Source: Arthrobacter sp. FB24 (lineage in GTDB: Bacteria; Actinomycetota; Actinomycetes; Actinomycetales; Micrococcaceae). Taken from it: 64,000 bases of DNA. Location of the stretch: contig NC_008541.1 of NCBI RefSeq assembly GCF_000196235.1, forward strand, positions 1,302,001 to 1,366,000, read 5' to 3'. Below are positions 53,888 through 61,993 of the stretch, piece by piece. The position numbers and the translations under genes were made by a program. The first letter of the stretch is position 1, and each line of letters opens with the position of its first letter. The notes under the pieces were generated by a model, which was given only the letters and a program-made list of their open reading frames with translations, searched no databases and had not been told where the DNA came from.

Positions 53888-56458
53888 ATGGACGTTAGGG
53901 CAGGAAATTCAGCTTTCCCCCCGGTCATTCGTGTGGCCGAACTCCAGGCCGCAATCAATGCGCTCTCCAATTCAGAGAGTTCGGGCGTCATCGTCACCGG
54001 TGCTGCCGGCTCGGGCCGGACCAGGCTGCTTGCCGCCGTAGCGGAAGCGCTCTCCGGACGGCTCACCGTCATTGTCCACAGCGTTCCCCAATCCTGCCGC
54101 CGGATGAAGTTCGGCATCGGCAGTGTGCTGGCGCCGGCGTTGCCGGCCAATTCCAAGGTGTCACCCCTAAACGTCGTCCGGGCCTGCCGCGATGCGCTTC
54201 GCAGCCAGGACCCGGGGGCAAACGGGATTCTGGTGGTCCTCGATAATGTGGACCACCTGGACGGAACGTCTCTCTGGGTTCTCAACCAGCTCCTCGCGGA
54301 ACCGGACATCAAGATGCTGGCAAGCCACCGTTCGGACCGGCAGCTGCAGATGGAGCTGATGGAGTCGGTGGTGGCCCGGCAGCTGTCCATTGTGGAACTG
54401 GAGGACCTGACACCGGACCAGCTCCGTACTTTCCTTGAGTACAGGCTTCCGGCCCGGCCCGGCCGCAGCCTGGTGCGTGACATCCTCGCGGCATCGGGCG
54501 CCAATGCGCTGACTGCCAGCTGGCTGGTGGACGAAGCGTTGGCGGACGGCCGGATTGTGGAGCGCGGGGATAGCTGTGCGCTTGTCCGGCCGCCGGACCT
54601 GGCGGAGGTACGTCAATTCGACCTGGCCCGACGGCGGATCGAGGCTCTTCCGCCGGAGCAGCGCCAGGTGGTTGACTTCCTGGCGGCCGCGGATCCGGCT
54701 CCGCTTTCCGTGCTCGCCCGGGCCGTGCCGCCGGCCGCCCTGGCCGCGTTGGAACGGGACAACGTCATCAGGCTCCAAATCAGGAGTGACGGCGGGGCCG
54801 ATGTCACGCTGAACCACGAGGTAGAGGCCACTGCTGCCCGGCATTATCCGGGCGGGGCCGGCCCGCTGGACCTTGGCCGTGAACCGGACCTGCACGGCAG
54901 GGGGCCGGGCGGCTCCCGGAGAGCGGGGGAGGAACCGCTGTGGGACCTTTTTCGGCGGGTGGAAGCCGCACTGGATGCCGGCACAGCTGTCGCTGACCTG
55001 GACCTTCTGGCGGTGGCAACCACCGCCAACAACCTCTACGACAGCGACCGCGCCCAGAAGGCGGCCGAAGCGATCAAGGCACCCGAACTCCAGCTTATGG
55101 CGCAGACGGAAGCGGCCCGGGCCCTGTTCCATGCCCACAAGTACGGCCGGAGCGCTGAGGTTCTCCGAGGCCTTGTGGAGAACACCCCGGCCGTGCTGAG
55201 CATGGAATTCGCCCGGGCAGTTGGCCTGCTCCTCCAAGCCCTCATGCCCACGAATCCGGGCCGGGACGCACTTCAGTCCGTACTGGACGGTGCAAGGAAG
55301 CGGCTGGCCATGGCGGCAACTGCGTCCGTCGGCGATACGGCCGCAGACACGTACCAGAATGCCGTCCAGGATGAGCTGGATGTCCTGCAGCTCTACCTGG
55401 AGTCACGGGAGGGAAACTGGCCCAGTCCGGGTGGGGAGCTCTTCCACCGGCTTTGCCCTCCCGGGTTCTGCGACGGAGGCCAGTCATGCCCGGATGATGC
55501 GCCGGATACCCATGCAGGCATCCTGCTCCTGGCGCTGGCTTCACAAGGGCTGTCCGTTCGGGGAAAGTCCGCTGACGCCGTTGCGCTTTCCACCCGGGCG
55601 CTCAACGCCGTGGAACGCCTTCCGCGATGCAGCGTCGATTTCCACTCGACAGTGCTCACCATCCATGCGTTCAACCTGACCCGGTTGGGCCAAGGACCCG
55701 ACGCCGGGAGTCCGGATCTGCGCCCCGGACGCAACAAATGGATGAGCTACCCGGGCGGCCCGCTGCAACTTTTCCGGGCCATGATGTTTTGCCGGCAGTC
55801 TGCCGGACGTGCCGCTGGGCGGGAGTCCGGAGCCGCGGACGCCGAAACAGCAGGTGGCCCTGAGGACCTGCTGGCACTCACCCTGGCGGCTCAGGCCACG
55901 GCGGAGTGGCTGACGTGGGATCTGGCGCAGCTGCCAGGCGCGGGTACCGCCGCGGCAGACGAGCGGCAAGCGGACAATCGGACGGCGGGGCATCGGGCAG
56001 CGGACGGCGACGTCGCGGCGAGGCTGGCTGAAACCTATGCATCGGTGGCACGTCCGGCCGTCACGGGCGCCGCAGGCCCACCGCAGAGGGCGCCCCGCAA
56101 ACCAGCTATGGCGGCGGGTGGCGGCAGGGGCCGGGCACGTGAACTGCTGAACCTCGGAGTCGCGGCCAGGCCGGAGGGAGCGGTGTTTGAACAATCAGCC
56201 GCCGGGCCGCCGGACTGGAGGTGGTCGAGCGACGGGAACGGCGGGCCGGCCGCTGATGCCGCCAAGCTGTCGCAAAGGGAACGCGAAGTGGCGGTACTTG
56301 TTGTCACCGGCATGGGGAGTGCGGGCGTAGCGGCGGAACTCGGGATCGCCGTGAACACGGTAAACGCGCATCTGCAGCGGATCTACGGCAAGCTGGGCGT
56401 TTCCCGGCGCCAGGAGCTGGCTGAACTCTGGAACAGCCTGGACGGCGCGGGGCGGTGA
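53888..56458 (+). CDS. Divergent large LuxR-family regulator (LAL5)
   Basis: An 856-residue LAL relative separated from the other four by the polysaccharide cluster. Walker A reads GAAGSGRT (38-45), with Lys replaced by Arg; Walker B is VVLDNVDHLD. The region between about residues 590 and 790 is low complexity (Ala, Gly, Arg, Asp) instead of the ordered helical repeats of LAL1-4. The HTH is present, but its recognition helix reads VNTVNAHLQRIYGKL rather than VRTVEGHLY, so its DNA target may differ. Its promoter carries the perfect dyad, so it is probably a target of another LAL. Confidence 0.85.
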   Translation: MDVRAGNSAFPPVIRVAELQAAINALSNSESSGVIVTGAAGSGRTRLLAAVAEALSGRLTVIVHSVPQSCRRMKFGIGSVLAPALPANSKVSPLNVVRACRDALRSQDPGANGILVVLDNVDHLDGTSLWVLNQLLAEPDIKMLASHRSDRQLQMELMESVVARQLSIVELEDLTPDQLRTFLEYRLPARPGRSLVRDILAASGANALTASWLVDEALADGRIVERGDSCALVRPPDLAEVRQFDLARRRIEALPPEQRQVVDFLAAADPAPLSVLARAVPPAALAALERDNVIRLQIRSDGGADVTLNHEVEATAARHYPGGAGPLDLGREPDLHGRGPGGSRRAGEEPLWDLFRRVEAALDAGTAVADLDLLAVATTANNLYDSDRAQKAAEAIKAPELQLMAQTEAARALFHAHKYGRSAEVLRGLVENTPAVLSMEFARAVGLLLQALMPTNPGRDALQSVLDGARKRLAMAATASVGDTAADTYQNAVQDELDVLQLYLESREGNWPSPGGELFHRLCPPGFCDGGQSCPDDAPDTHAGILLLALASQGLSVRGKSADAVALSTRALNAVERLPRCSVDFHSTVLTIHAFNLTRLGQGPDAGSPDLRPGRNKWMSYPGGPLQLFRAMMFCRQSAGRAAGRESGAADAETAGGPEDLLALTLAAQATAEWLTWDLAQLPGAGTAAADERQADNRTAGHRAADGDVAARLAETYASVARPAVTGAAGPPQRAPRKPAMAAGGGRGRARELLNLGVAARPEGAVFEQSAAGPPDWRWSSDGNGGPAADAAKLSQREREVAVLVVTGMGSAGVAAELGIAVNTVNAHLQRIYGKLGVSRRQELAELWNSLDGAGR

Positions 56459-56584
56459 CGGCCCCTGCGGAACCGGCCGCCGGGCAATAGTGGGACAATT
56501 GAGGAGTAGCACCGCGGACGCAAGCGGTGTGCCTGCCCGTGGCGGCGAGCCGTCGGCAGGTCTTGCCTATCAAGGAGCTCCAGT

Positions 56585-57916
56585 TTGGTCATGGTATCCA
56601 CTCCCGCTACCGCAGACACCCAGGTCGCGCTAAGTGATGTTGAAGTCCTGCGTATCCGCAACGACTTTCCCGTCCTGGACCAGGAAGTCAACGGCAGGCC
56701 CCTTGTTTACCTGGATTCCGGCGCCACTTCTCAGAACCCCCGCAGCGTCCTCGAAGCCGAGCAGGAGTTCTACGAACTGAGGAATGCCGCGGTGCACCGC
56801 GGTGCCCACCACCTTGCCGTCCAGGCCACCGACGCCTTCGAGGATGCCCGCGCCACTGTGGCCGGTTTCGTCGGCGTGGCGGAGGACGAACTGGTCTGGA
56901 CAGCGAACGCCACCGCCGGGCTCAATCTCCTCGCGTACGCCTTCTCGAACGCCAGTGTCGGCACCGTCCGGGGCGAGGCCGGCCGCTTCGCCCTCGGTCC
57001 GGGGGACGAGATTGTGGTGACGGAGATGGAACACCACGCGAACCTGATTCCCTGGCAGGAGCTCTGCCGGCGCACCGGTGCCACCTTGAAATTCATCCCC
57101 ATCGACGACGACGGCGCGTTGCGGCTTGAGGAGGCGGCGCGGCTTATCACCGGGCGTACCAAGGTCCTGGCGTTCACCCATGCGTCAAATGTGCTTGGAA
57201 CCATCAATCCGGTGCCCGAGCTCGTGCGGCTGGCCCGGGCGGCAGGGGCCCTCGTTGTGCTGGACGCCTGCCAGTCGGCGCCGCACCTGCCCTTGGACTT
57301 CAAGGCCCTGGACGTGGACTTCGCGGTATTCTCCGGCCACAAGATGCTGGCGCCCACGGGGATCGGCGGCGTGTACGGGCGGCGCGAATTGTTGAATGCC
57401 ATGCCTCCGTTCCTGACCGGGGGTTCCATGATCACGACCGTGACGATGGAAAAGGCCGAGTACCTTCCGGCGCCCCAGCGGTTCGAGGCCGGCACCCAGC
57501 CCATCTCGCAGGCTGTGGCGCTCGCGGCGGCCGCGAACTACCTGCGCGAAACCAGCATGGAACGAATCGCCGGCTGGGAAGCGTCCCTGGGCCAGCGGCT
57601 GGTCACGGGGCTGAGCGCCATTGACGGAGTCCGGGTCGTGGGGCCCGCTGCCGGCGTAGAACGGCTCGGCCTGGCAGCCTTCGACGTGGCCGGCGTGCAT
57701 GCGCACGACGTCGGGCAGTACCTGGACAGCATGGGCATCGCCGTCCGCGTGGGTCACCACTGCGCGCAACCGCTCCACCGCCGGCTGGGCCTGACCGCCA
57801 CCACGCGGGCGAGCACCTATTTGTACAACACAACGGAAGAAGTGGACCTGCTGATCGAAGCTGTGGCCCAGGTCCGGCCCTACTTCGGCGTAGAAGGCAC
57901 GGGGACATCCAAATGA
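56585..57916 (+). CDS. sufS: Cysteine desulfurase (SufS family)
   Basis: A 443-residue PLP enzyme that releases sulfur from cysteine for Fe-S clusters. Seen: YLDSGATSQNP at the N-terminus, the PLP Lys in FSGHKMLAPTGIGG, and the catalytic Cys in RVGHHCAQPLHRR. TTG 56585 has AAGGAG at 7 nt; ATG 56591 is the alternative. The stop overlaps the sufU start by 4 nt. SufS group II enzymes pass sulfur to SufU. Confidence 0.94.
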   Translation: MVMVSTPATADTQVALSDVEVLRIRNDFPVLDQEVNGRPLVYLDSGATSQNPRSVLEAEQEFYELRNAAVHRGAHHLAVQATDAFEDARATVAGFVGVAEDELVWTANATAGLNLLAYAFSNASVGTVRGEAGRFALGPGDEIVVTEMEHHANLIPWQELCRRTGATLKFIPIDDDGALRLEEAARLITGRTKVLAFTHASNVLGTINPVPELVRLARAAGALVVLDACQSAPHLPLDFKALDVDFAVFSGHKMLAPTGIGGVYGRRELLNAMPPFLTGGSMITTVTMEKAEYLPAPQRFEAGTQPISQAVALAAAANYLRETSMERIAGWEASLGQRLVTGLSAIDGVRVVGPAAGVERLGLAAFDVAGVHAHDVGQYLDSMGIAVRVGHHCAQPLHRRLGLTATTRASTYLYNTTEEVDLLIEAVAQVRPYFGVEGTGTSK

Positions 57917-58398
57917 GCGCCCTGGATGCGATGTACCAGCAGCTGATCCTGGAGCACGCAAAAGCCCGCAGCGGAGCTGACCTGACGGCTGATGAAGCCA
58001 CGGAGACGCCTCACCAGGCAGGAGTCGGGCAGTGCCATCAGCTCAATCCGGTGTGTGGCGACGAAATTACGCTGCGCCTGGAACTTGAGGCCGCGGGGAA
58101 CCCGCCATCAGTGAAGGGAATCCACTGGCATGGTGACGGTTGCGCCATCTCAATGGCCTCGGCCTCAATATTGAGCGAATTGTCCGAGGGGGCGTCGCCG
58201 GACGAGCTCAGCGAAATGATCGACCATTTCCGGGAGCTCATGCGTTCGCGGGGCCGGCTGGAGCCGGACGAGGAAATTCTGGGTGATGCGGCGGCCCTGG
58301 CCGGAGTGGCAAAGTACCCGGCCAGGGTGAAATGCGCCATGCTGGCGTGGGTGGCTGCCGAGGACGCGCTGCGGCAGGCCGTAGCCACCACCCGCTAG
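57913..58398 (+). CDS. sufU: Fe-S cluster assembly sulfur acceptor SufU (NifU-like)
   Basis: A 161-residue zinc-dependent sulfur acceptor. The three conserved Cys are seen in NPVCGDEITL, GDGCAISMASASI and ARVKCAMLAW, with the metal-binding Asp beside the first. It overlaps sufS by ATGA. Its 3' end overlaps the convergent HTH gene by 4 nt. Confidence 0.94.
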   Translation: MSALDAMYQQLILEHAKARSGADLTADEATETPHQAGVGQCHQLNPVCGDEITLRLELEAAGNPPSVKGIHWHGDGCAISMASASILSELSEGASPDELSEMIDHFRELMRSRGRLEPDEEILGDAAALAGVAKYPARVKCAMLAWVAAEDALRQAVATTR

Positions 58399-58619
58399 GT
58401 CTTGCCGGCCTCCGGATGCTCATCGTCCGCGAGCGTGGAATGGTGCTGGACGTAGTCTTCGATGGCATGCTCCGGGACCCTGTAGGAGCGGCCAAAACGT
58501 ACGGCAGGCAGGTCGTGCGCCTTGACGAGCCGGTACACGGTCATCCGGGACAGCCGCATGACTTCTGCGACTTCCGAGACTGTCAGGAAACGGGTATTTG
58601 AAAAACCTTCAGCGGCCAC
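58395..58619 (-). CDS. BldC/excisionase-family helix-turn-helix DNA-binding protein
   Basis: A 74-residue MerR-like winged HTH protein. FLTVSEVAEVMRLSRMTVYR is the helix-turn-helix and FGRSYRVPEHAIEDYV the wing and following helix. It closely resembles the actinobacterial Rv0500A group and is related to BldC. The GTG start follows GGAGAG. Two 19-nt direct repeats lie 18-55 nt upstream. BldC-type proteins bind direct repeats as head-to-tail chains, so autoregulation is plausible. Confidence 0.88.
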   Translation of the reverse strand: MAAEGFSNTRFLTVSEVAEVMRLSRMTVYRLVKAHDLPAVRFGRSYRVPEHAIEDYVQHHSTLADDEHPEAGKT

Positions 58620-58636
58620 TGTTCTCAGCTCTCCTG

Positions 58637-58674
58637 GGACGTAGTTCGATCCTGAGGACGTACTTCAATCCTGA
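58637..58674. repeat. Two tandem 19-nt direct repeats upstream of the HTH gene
   Basis: GGACGTAGTTCGATCCTGA (58637-58655) is followed at once by GGACGTACTTCAATCCTGA (58656-58674); 17 of 19 bases match. They sit in the promoter region of the minus-strand HTH gene. Confidence 0.6.
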
Positions 58675-58766
58675 GACAAACGTCGCTGAGCCGATCGCCG
58701 ATCTTATGGCTACTTTATGGCATGGTGAGCTTGATGTGAAGAGCGCGCCGCAATGGGGATAAAGAC

Positions 58767-58810
58767 AAGTAGTGACTACTCTAGTGGCGTGCCGGCGGGG
58801 CCCGTAGCGT
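58767..58810 (+). promoter_or_regulatory. GAGTAGT-type dyad and -10 box before a 45-codon gene
   Basis: AAGTAGTGACTACTC (58767-58781) matches the best dyad at 13 of 15, one of the mismatches being the central base. TAGCGT (-10, 58805-58810) starts 31 nt after its centre and is the same hexamer as at LAL5. The expected transcription start falls on or next to the ATG at 58817, implying a leaderless mRNA. Confidence 0.6.
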
Positions 58811-58816
58811 CTATAT

Positions 58817-58954
58817 ATGGTTGATATCCAGGACGACGCTGAATGGCGGCAGACGCAGCACAGGATTCACAGGGCGGAAATTGTCTGCGTTCTTGCCCTC
58901 GTGGTGCTCACGGTGCTCACTGTCCTGGCCGGGTATTCCGACTTTGTCCGTTGA
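58817..58954 (+). CDS. Small (45-residue) putative membrane protein, leaderless
   Basis: The reading begins MVDIQDDAEWRQ and continues with a basic QHRIHR segment, one hydrophobic helix (about residues 22-39) and a short GYSDFVR tail, so it would be a single-pass protein with an acidic N-terminus. There is no ribosome-binding site; the predicted transcription start coincides with the ATG. Support comes from the dyad promoter and from a similar small gene on the opposite strand at 59.05-59.18 kb. A longer frame in another phase (58821-59066) has no such promoter fit. Function unknown. Confidence 0.55.
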   Translation: MVDIQDDAEWRQTQHRIHRAEIVCVLALVVLTVLTVLAGYSDFVR

Positions 58955-58991
58955 TACCGCAGGATACGGATATCGGCCGGCACGGACAATA

Positions 58992-59023
58992 GAACTCCGG
59001 CAGGTGGGGACCCGCCGGAGTTC
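58992..59023. terminator. Hairpin between two convergent small genes
   Basis: Perfect 10-bp arms GAACTCCGGC and GCCGGAGTTC with a 12-nt loop lie 37 nt after the 45-codon gene and 26 nt from the end of the minus-strand 43-codon gene. It could terminate both. Confidence 0.65.
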
Positions 59024-59049
59024 AGGTTATGGTGCCGAAAATTCCAGGA

Positions 59050-59181
59050 TTAGTGGGGAAATATGATTATTAGCCACGCAATAAGCCCCAATAGGGTGAG
59101 TGCGAAATACAACGACCAATTTCTGCGGTCGATTTTACGGTGGCTACCGTGCCAAACCCGTTCCATATCGTTCGCGTCCAT
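59050..59181 (-). CDS. Small (43-residue) putative membrane protein
   Basis: The reading starts MDANDMERVWHG, then SHRKIDRRNW, followed by one strongly hydrophobic helix (about residues 24-40) and a short end. The layout parallels the 45-residue protein encoded at 58.8 kb: acidic start, Trp, an HR(K)I(H/D)R stretch, one helix. The region is AT-rich for this genome. No clear ribosome-binding site is seen. A GATAA/TTATC dyad (59198-59214) lies just upstream. The pairing and shared pattern support it, but it may be chance. Confidence 0.42.
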   Translation of the reverse strand: MDANDMERVWHGSHRKIDRRNWSLYFALTLLGLIAWLIIIFPH

Positions 59182-59426
59182 AGCAGAAATTTAGGGCTTA
59201 TCACGTTCAGATAACAGCGTGTTCTCCACTTCACTTATGGTCCCTGCCACTCCATTTGCCGCTCCGGGTACTCGAGTGGCCGCCTCCTGCCTCGTTGTGT
59301 CCGGATAAGACGCCGGCCCGGGCGGTCCGTTCCGCAAAAGACGGTAGTCTGGTTCCGCGCCAGCGGGCCCGTACAGGATCCGCTTCCGGCTGCGACATCA
59401 GGCAAGTAGTGGAAGAGGACCGTCAA

Positions 59427-60956
59427 GTGAAGTTCGTGGTGCAGGGCGATCTCGGCCAGGGTGCATACCACATTGGCGATGAGGCCATGACACTGGCGGC
59501 AGTGGATGAACTTTCCCGGCGCACCGGGGCCTCCTTTGTGCTGATGTCCCGAGATCCGGAACAGACCACGGAGCTTTACGGCACAGGGTCCATGGCCACC
59601 ATCGAATTCCCGTGGCCGCCCGCCGAGCGGAGTGCTTACCTGGAACTCGTACGCCGGGCCGCCAAGGGAGACCGGACTGCCCTCCCCGCTACCGACCACG
59701 TGTGGGCCGTCATCGAGGAGATCTCGACGGCGGACGGCGTCCTGATTGCCGGCGGCGGCAACATGAATTCCCTCTACGGCTGGCTGTTGTACGAGCGTGC
59801 CGCCGTCGGCATCATTGCCAGGGAACTCGGCAAGCCGCTGGTGGTCAGCGGACAGACGTTCGGGCCTACGCTGCTGCCGCAGGACCGGAAAATACTTCAC
59901 GAACTCCTCGACAGCGCCGCACTCGTCGGCGCCCGCGAACCCGTATCCTACGCCCTGGGATTCGAATTGGGCCTCGGCTCGGACAAGCTGGTCCGCGTCC
60001 TGGATGACGGCAGCTTCCTGCGCTCGCAGACGGACCCGGCACCGGCGGGCGCAGACGGCGGCCTGCCGGAGCTGCCGGCCGACGGTTACATCGCGGCCAC
60101 CGTGGGCCCGGACGCATGGCGCGAAGGAACGCGCACCCTCGCCCCGTTCGCAGCCGTGCTGGACCGCGCGGCAGAGGTCACCGGCCTCCCGGTGTATCTG
60201 CTGCCCCACATGGGCACGCTTGGATCCTCGGACAGCGGGGGCGACCACGACTCCCACCGGACCGTGCTGGCGCACTCGCGGTCGGGAAAGCTGAAGATGC
60301 TGCCCGTGCTGCCGGTGCGCACGGCGGTGGCCGTCACCGCCGGCGCCCGCCTGGTGGTCACCAACCGTTACCACCCTGCCGTTTTCGGGCTGGCTGCAGG
60401 TGTACCCGTCGTCTCCCTGGCCAATGATGCCTACTCGGACATCCGTCTTTCCGGTGCACTAGGAAACTGGGGTCTGGGCGATTGGGCACTGCCGCAGCCA
60501 AGCCTTTCCCCCGGCGGTGTGGAGGAGGCCGTTGCGGAGGCCTGGCGGCGGCGAGACGAGATCGGGCAGCACCTTGCACGGCTGCGGCCCGGATTCGAGC
60601 GTTCCCAGGCGACATGGTGGGATGCCGTGGCCGAGGTCCTGCGCGGCGTCGGAACCGACGACGAACCTGGCACCCGCTACCGGGGACTTGACGAGGCGCC
60701 GCCGCTAAGCGCGGCGGAAACCTGGTCCCGCCAGGCTACGGAGCAGCGGGCGCTGTTCCGCACCTTGAGCCTGGAAATCGGACGGCAGTGGACGGCATGG
60801 GACGATGTGCGGTCCCAACGCGATGTGCTGATCCATGAACGGGATGAAGCACTACGGGAAAAGGACAGGATCCTGCAGTCACGAACTTTCAAAGCAGCAA
60901 GAATATTCGGCCGCGGCGCGGACTTTGCGCGCCAGCTGACCGGAAGGAAACACTGA
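59427..60956 (+). CDS. Polysaccharide pyruvyl transferase family protein
   Basis: A 509-residue protein. GTG 59427 follows AGAGGA at 7 nt; the frame is open to 59256 but the upstream part lacks domain features. The N-terminal VQGDLGQGAYHIGDEAM and later GGGNMNSL, SGQTFGP and TNRYHPAVFGLAAGVP blocks fit the CsaB/PssM fold, which adds pyruvate ketals to cell-wall polymers or is recruited as a glycosyltransferase-like domain. The C-terminal ~100 residues are a charged coiled coil ending in basic residues. It overlaps the next gene by 1 nt (TGATG). SLH domains, as on the 42.9-kb deacetylase, bind pyruvylated polymers, so a link is possible. Confidence 0.85.
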   Translation: MKFVVQGDLGQGAYHIGDEAMTLAAVDELSRRTGASFVLMSRDPEQTTELYGTGSMATIEFPWPPAERSAYLELVRRAAKGDRTALPATDHVWAVIEEISTADGVLIAGGGNMNSLYGWLLYERAAVGIIARELGKPLVVSGQTFGPTLLPQDRKILHELLDSAALVGAREPVSYALGFELGLGSDKLVRVLDDGSFLRSQTDPAPAGADGGLPELPADGYIAATVGPDAWREGTRTLAPFAAVLDRAAEVTGLPVYLLPHMGTLGSSDSGGDHDSHRTVLAHSRSGKLKMLPVLPVRTAVAVTAGARLVVTNRYHPAVFGLAAGVPVVSLANDAYSDIRLSGALGNWGLGDWALPQPSLSPGGVEEAVAEAWRRRDEIGQHLARLRPGFERSQATWWDAVAEVLRGVGTDDEPGTRYRGLDEAPPLSAAETWSRQATEQRALFRTLSLEIGRQWTAWDDVRSQRDVLIHERDEALREKDRILQSRTFKAARIFGRGADFARQLTGRKH

Positions 60957-61939
60957 TGGCCGACGGCCGCGTAACGGTGGTGGTCCGGACCAAGAACCGC
61001 CCCGTCCTGCTCCACCGCGCCCTGGAGGACATCCTGGGCCAGTCCTACCAGGACTTCTCCATCGTGGTGGTCAACGACGGCGGGGATCCGGCTCCGGTCG
61101 ACGCGCTGGCGGAAGGATACAGCCACCTCCCGGCGGGGAAGCTGAAGGTGCTCCACCATGCACAGAGCAAAGGCATGGAAGCAGCCAGCAACGCAGGCAT
61201 TGCCGCCGCAACGTCGGAGTACGTCGCCGTGCATGACGACGACGACCGGTGGCACCCGGATTTCCTGCTCAAGACCGTTGGCTTGCTGGACGGGAAGCCC
61301 GCCGCGCACGGAGTTGCCGTCAGGACCAATGTTGTATACGAGGAAGTCCGCGACGGCGAGATCGTGGAGACGGGCTCCTTCGCGTACTGGCCCGAGCTGC
61401 GGGCCATCACGCTGACGGACATGCTCCGGATCAACAGGATCGTCCCCATTTCCTTCCTGTACCGCCGCTCCGTGCACGACCACGTGGGGTTCTATAACGA
61501 GGAACTCGACGTCGTGGGGGACTGGGAGTTCTACCTGCGGTTCCTGCAGGCCTATCCGATGGAACTGCTCGACGACGAGCCGCTGGCCTTCTGGTGCCAG
61601 CGGCCGGCAGCGAGCGGAGACATGGGTAACAGCGTTATCGCCGCGGCCGACGAACATGCGAAGTTCGACAGCCTCGTGCGGGATGCGTTCCTGCGGCGCG
61701 AAGCCGGCAAGACTGGAGTTGGTTACCTTCTCTACCTGGCCCAGCTGAGCGGGCAACAGGAGGAAGCCGCTGCAGAGGCCCGGGCGCTGGCCGACCGGGT
61801 GGTATCCACCCTGGAGGACCTCAGCAGGCGCATTTCGGTCCTGGAGGAGACAGTGGTCCGGCGGACCAGCGTCTTCGAGTTCGTCGGCCGCCCGGCCCGC
61901 GTTGCAGCGCGGCTCTGGAAATCCCGCCGGAGGGATTAA
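60956..61939 (+). CDS. Family 2 glycosyltransferase
   Basis: A 327-residue GT-A enzyme. The N-terminus reads VTVVVRTKNRP and VVVNDGGD; the DDDD run after YVAVH holds the metal-binding DxD. No membrane helices are seen. The C-terminal ~60 residues form a helical, basic tail similar in style to the preceding pyruvyl-transferase-like protein, which may help the two associate. The genes overlap by 1 nt. Likely role: extension or modification of a wall polysaccharide; acceptor unknown. Confidence 0.88.
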   Translation: MADGRVTVVVRTKNRPVLLHRALEDILGQSYQDFSIVVVNDGGDPAPVDALAEGYSHLPAGKLKVLHHAQSKGMEAASNAGIAAATSEYVAVHDDDDRWHPDFLLKTVGLLDGKPAAHGVAVRTNVVYEEVRDGEIVETGSFAYWPELRAITLTDMLRINRIVPISFLYRRSVHDHVGFYNEELDVVGDWEFYLRFLQAYPMELLDDEPLAFWCQRPAASGDMGNSVIAAADEHAKFDSLVRDAFLRREAGKTGVGYLLYLAQLSGQQEEAAAEARALADRVVSTLEDLSRRISVLEETVVRRTSVFEFVGRPARVAARLWKSRRRD

Positions 61940-61942
61940 GCG

Positions 61943-61978
61943 GTTCCTTCCAGCCGGCGCGTGCCGGCTGGAAGGAAC
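61943..61978. terminator. Bidirectional terminator hairpin
   Basis: A perfect 16-bp stem (GTTCCTTCCAGCCGGC / GCCGGCTGGAAGGAAC) with a GCGT loop lies between the convergent glycosyltransferase and SCO4848-type genes. Confidence 0.9.
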
Positions 61979-61993
61979 GGAACCGGCTGTCCG

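Noticed and set aside
53817..54041. Short open frame starting just after the LAL5 -10 box
   Set aside because: It overlaps LAL5 out of frame, starts with TTG and has no motif. The ATG at 53888 begins the conserved protein.
58821..59066. 81-codon frame overlapping the 45-codon small gene
   Set aside because: Its Arg/Ser-rich product has no helix or motif and runs through the terminator hairpin. The 45-codon frame fits the promoter better.
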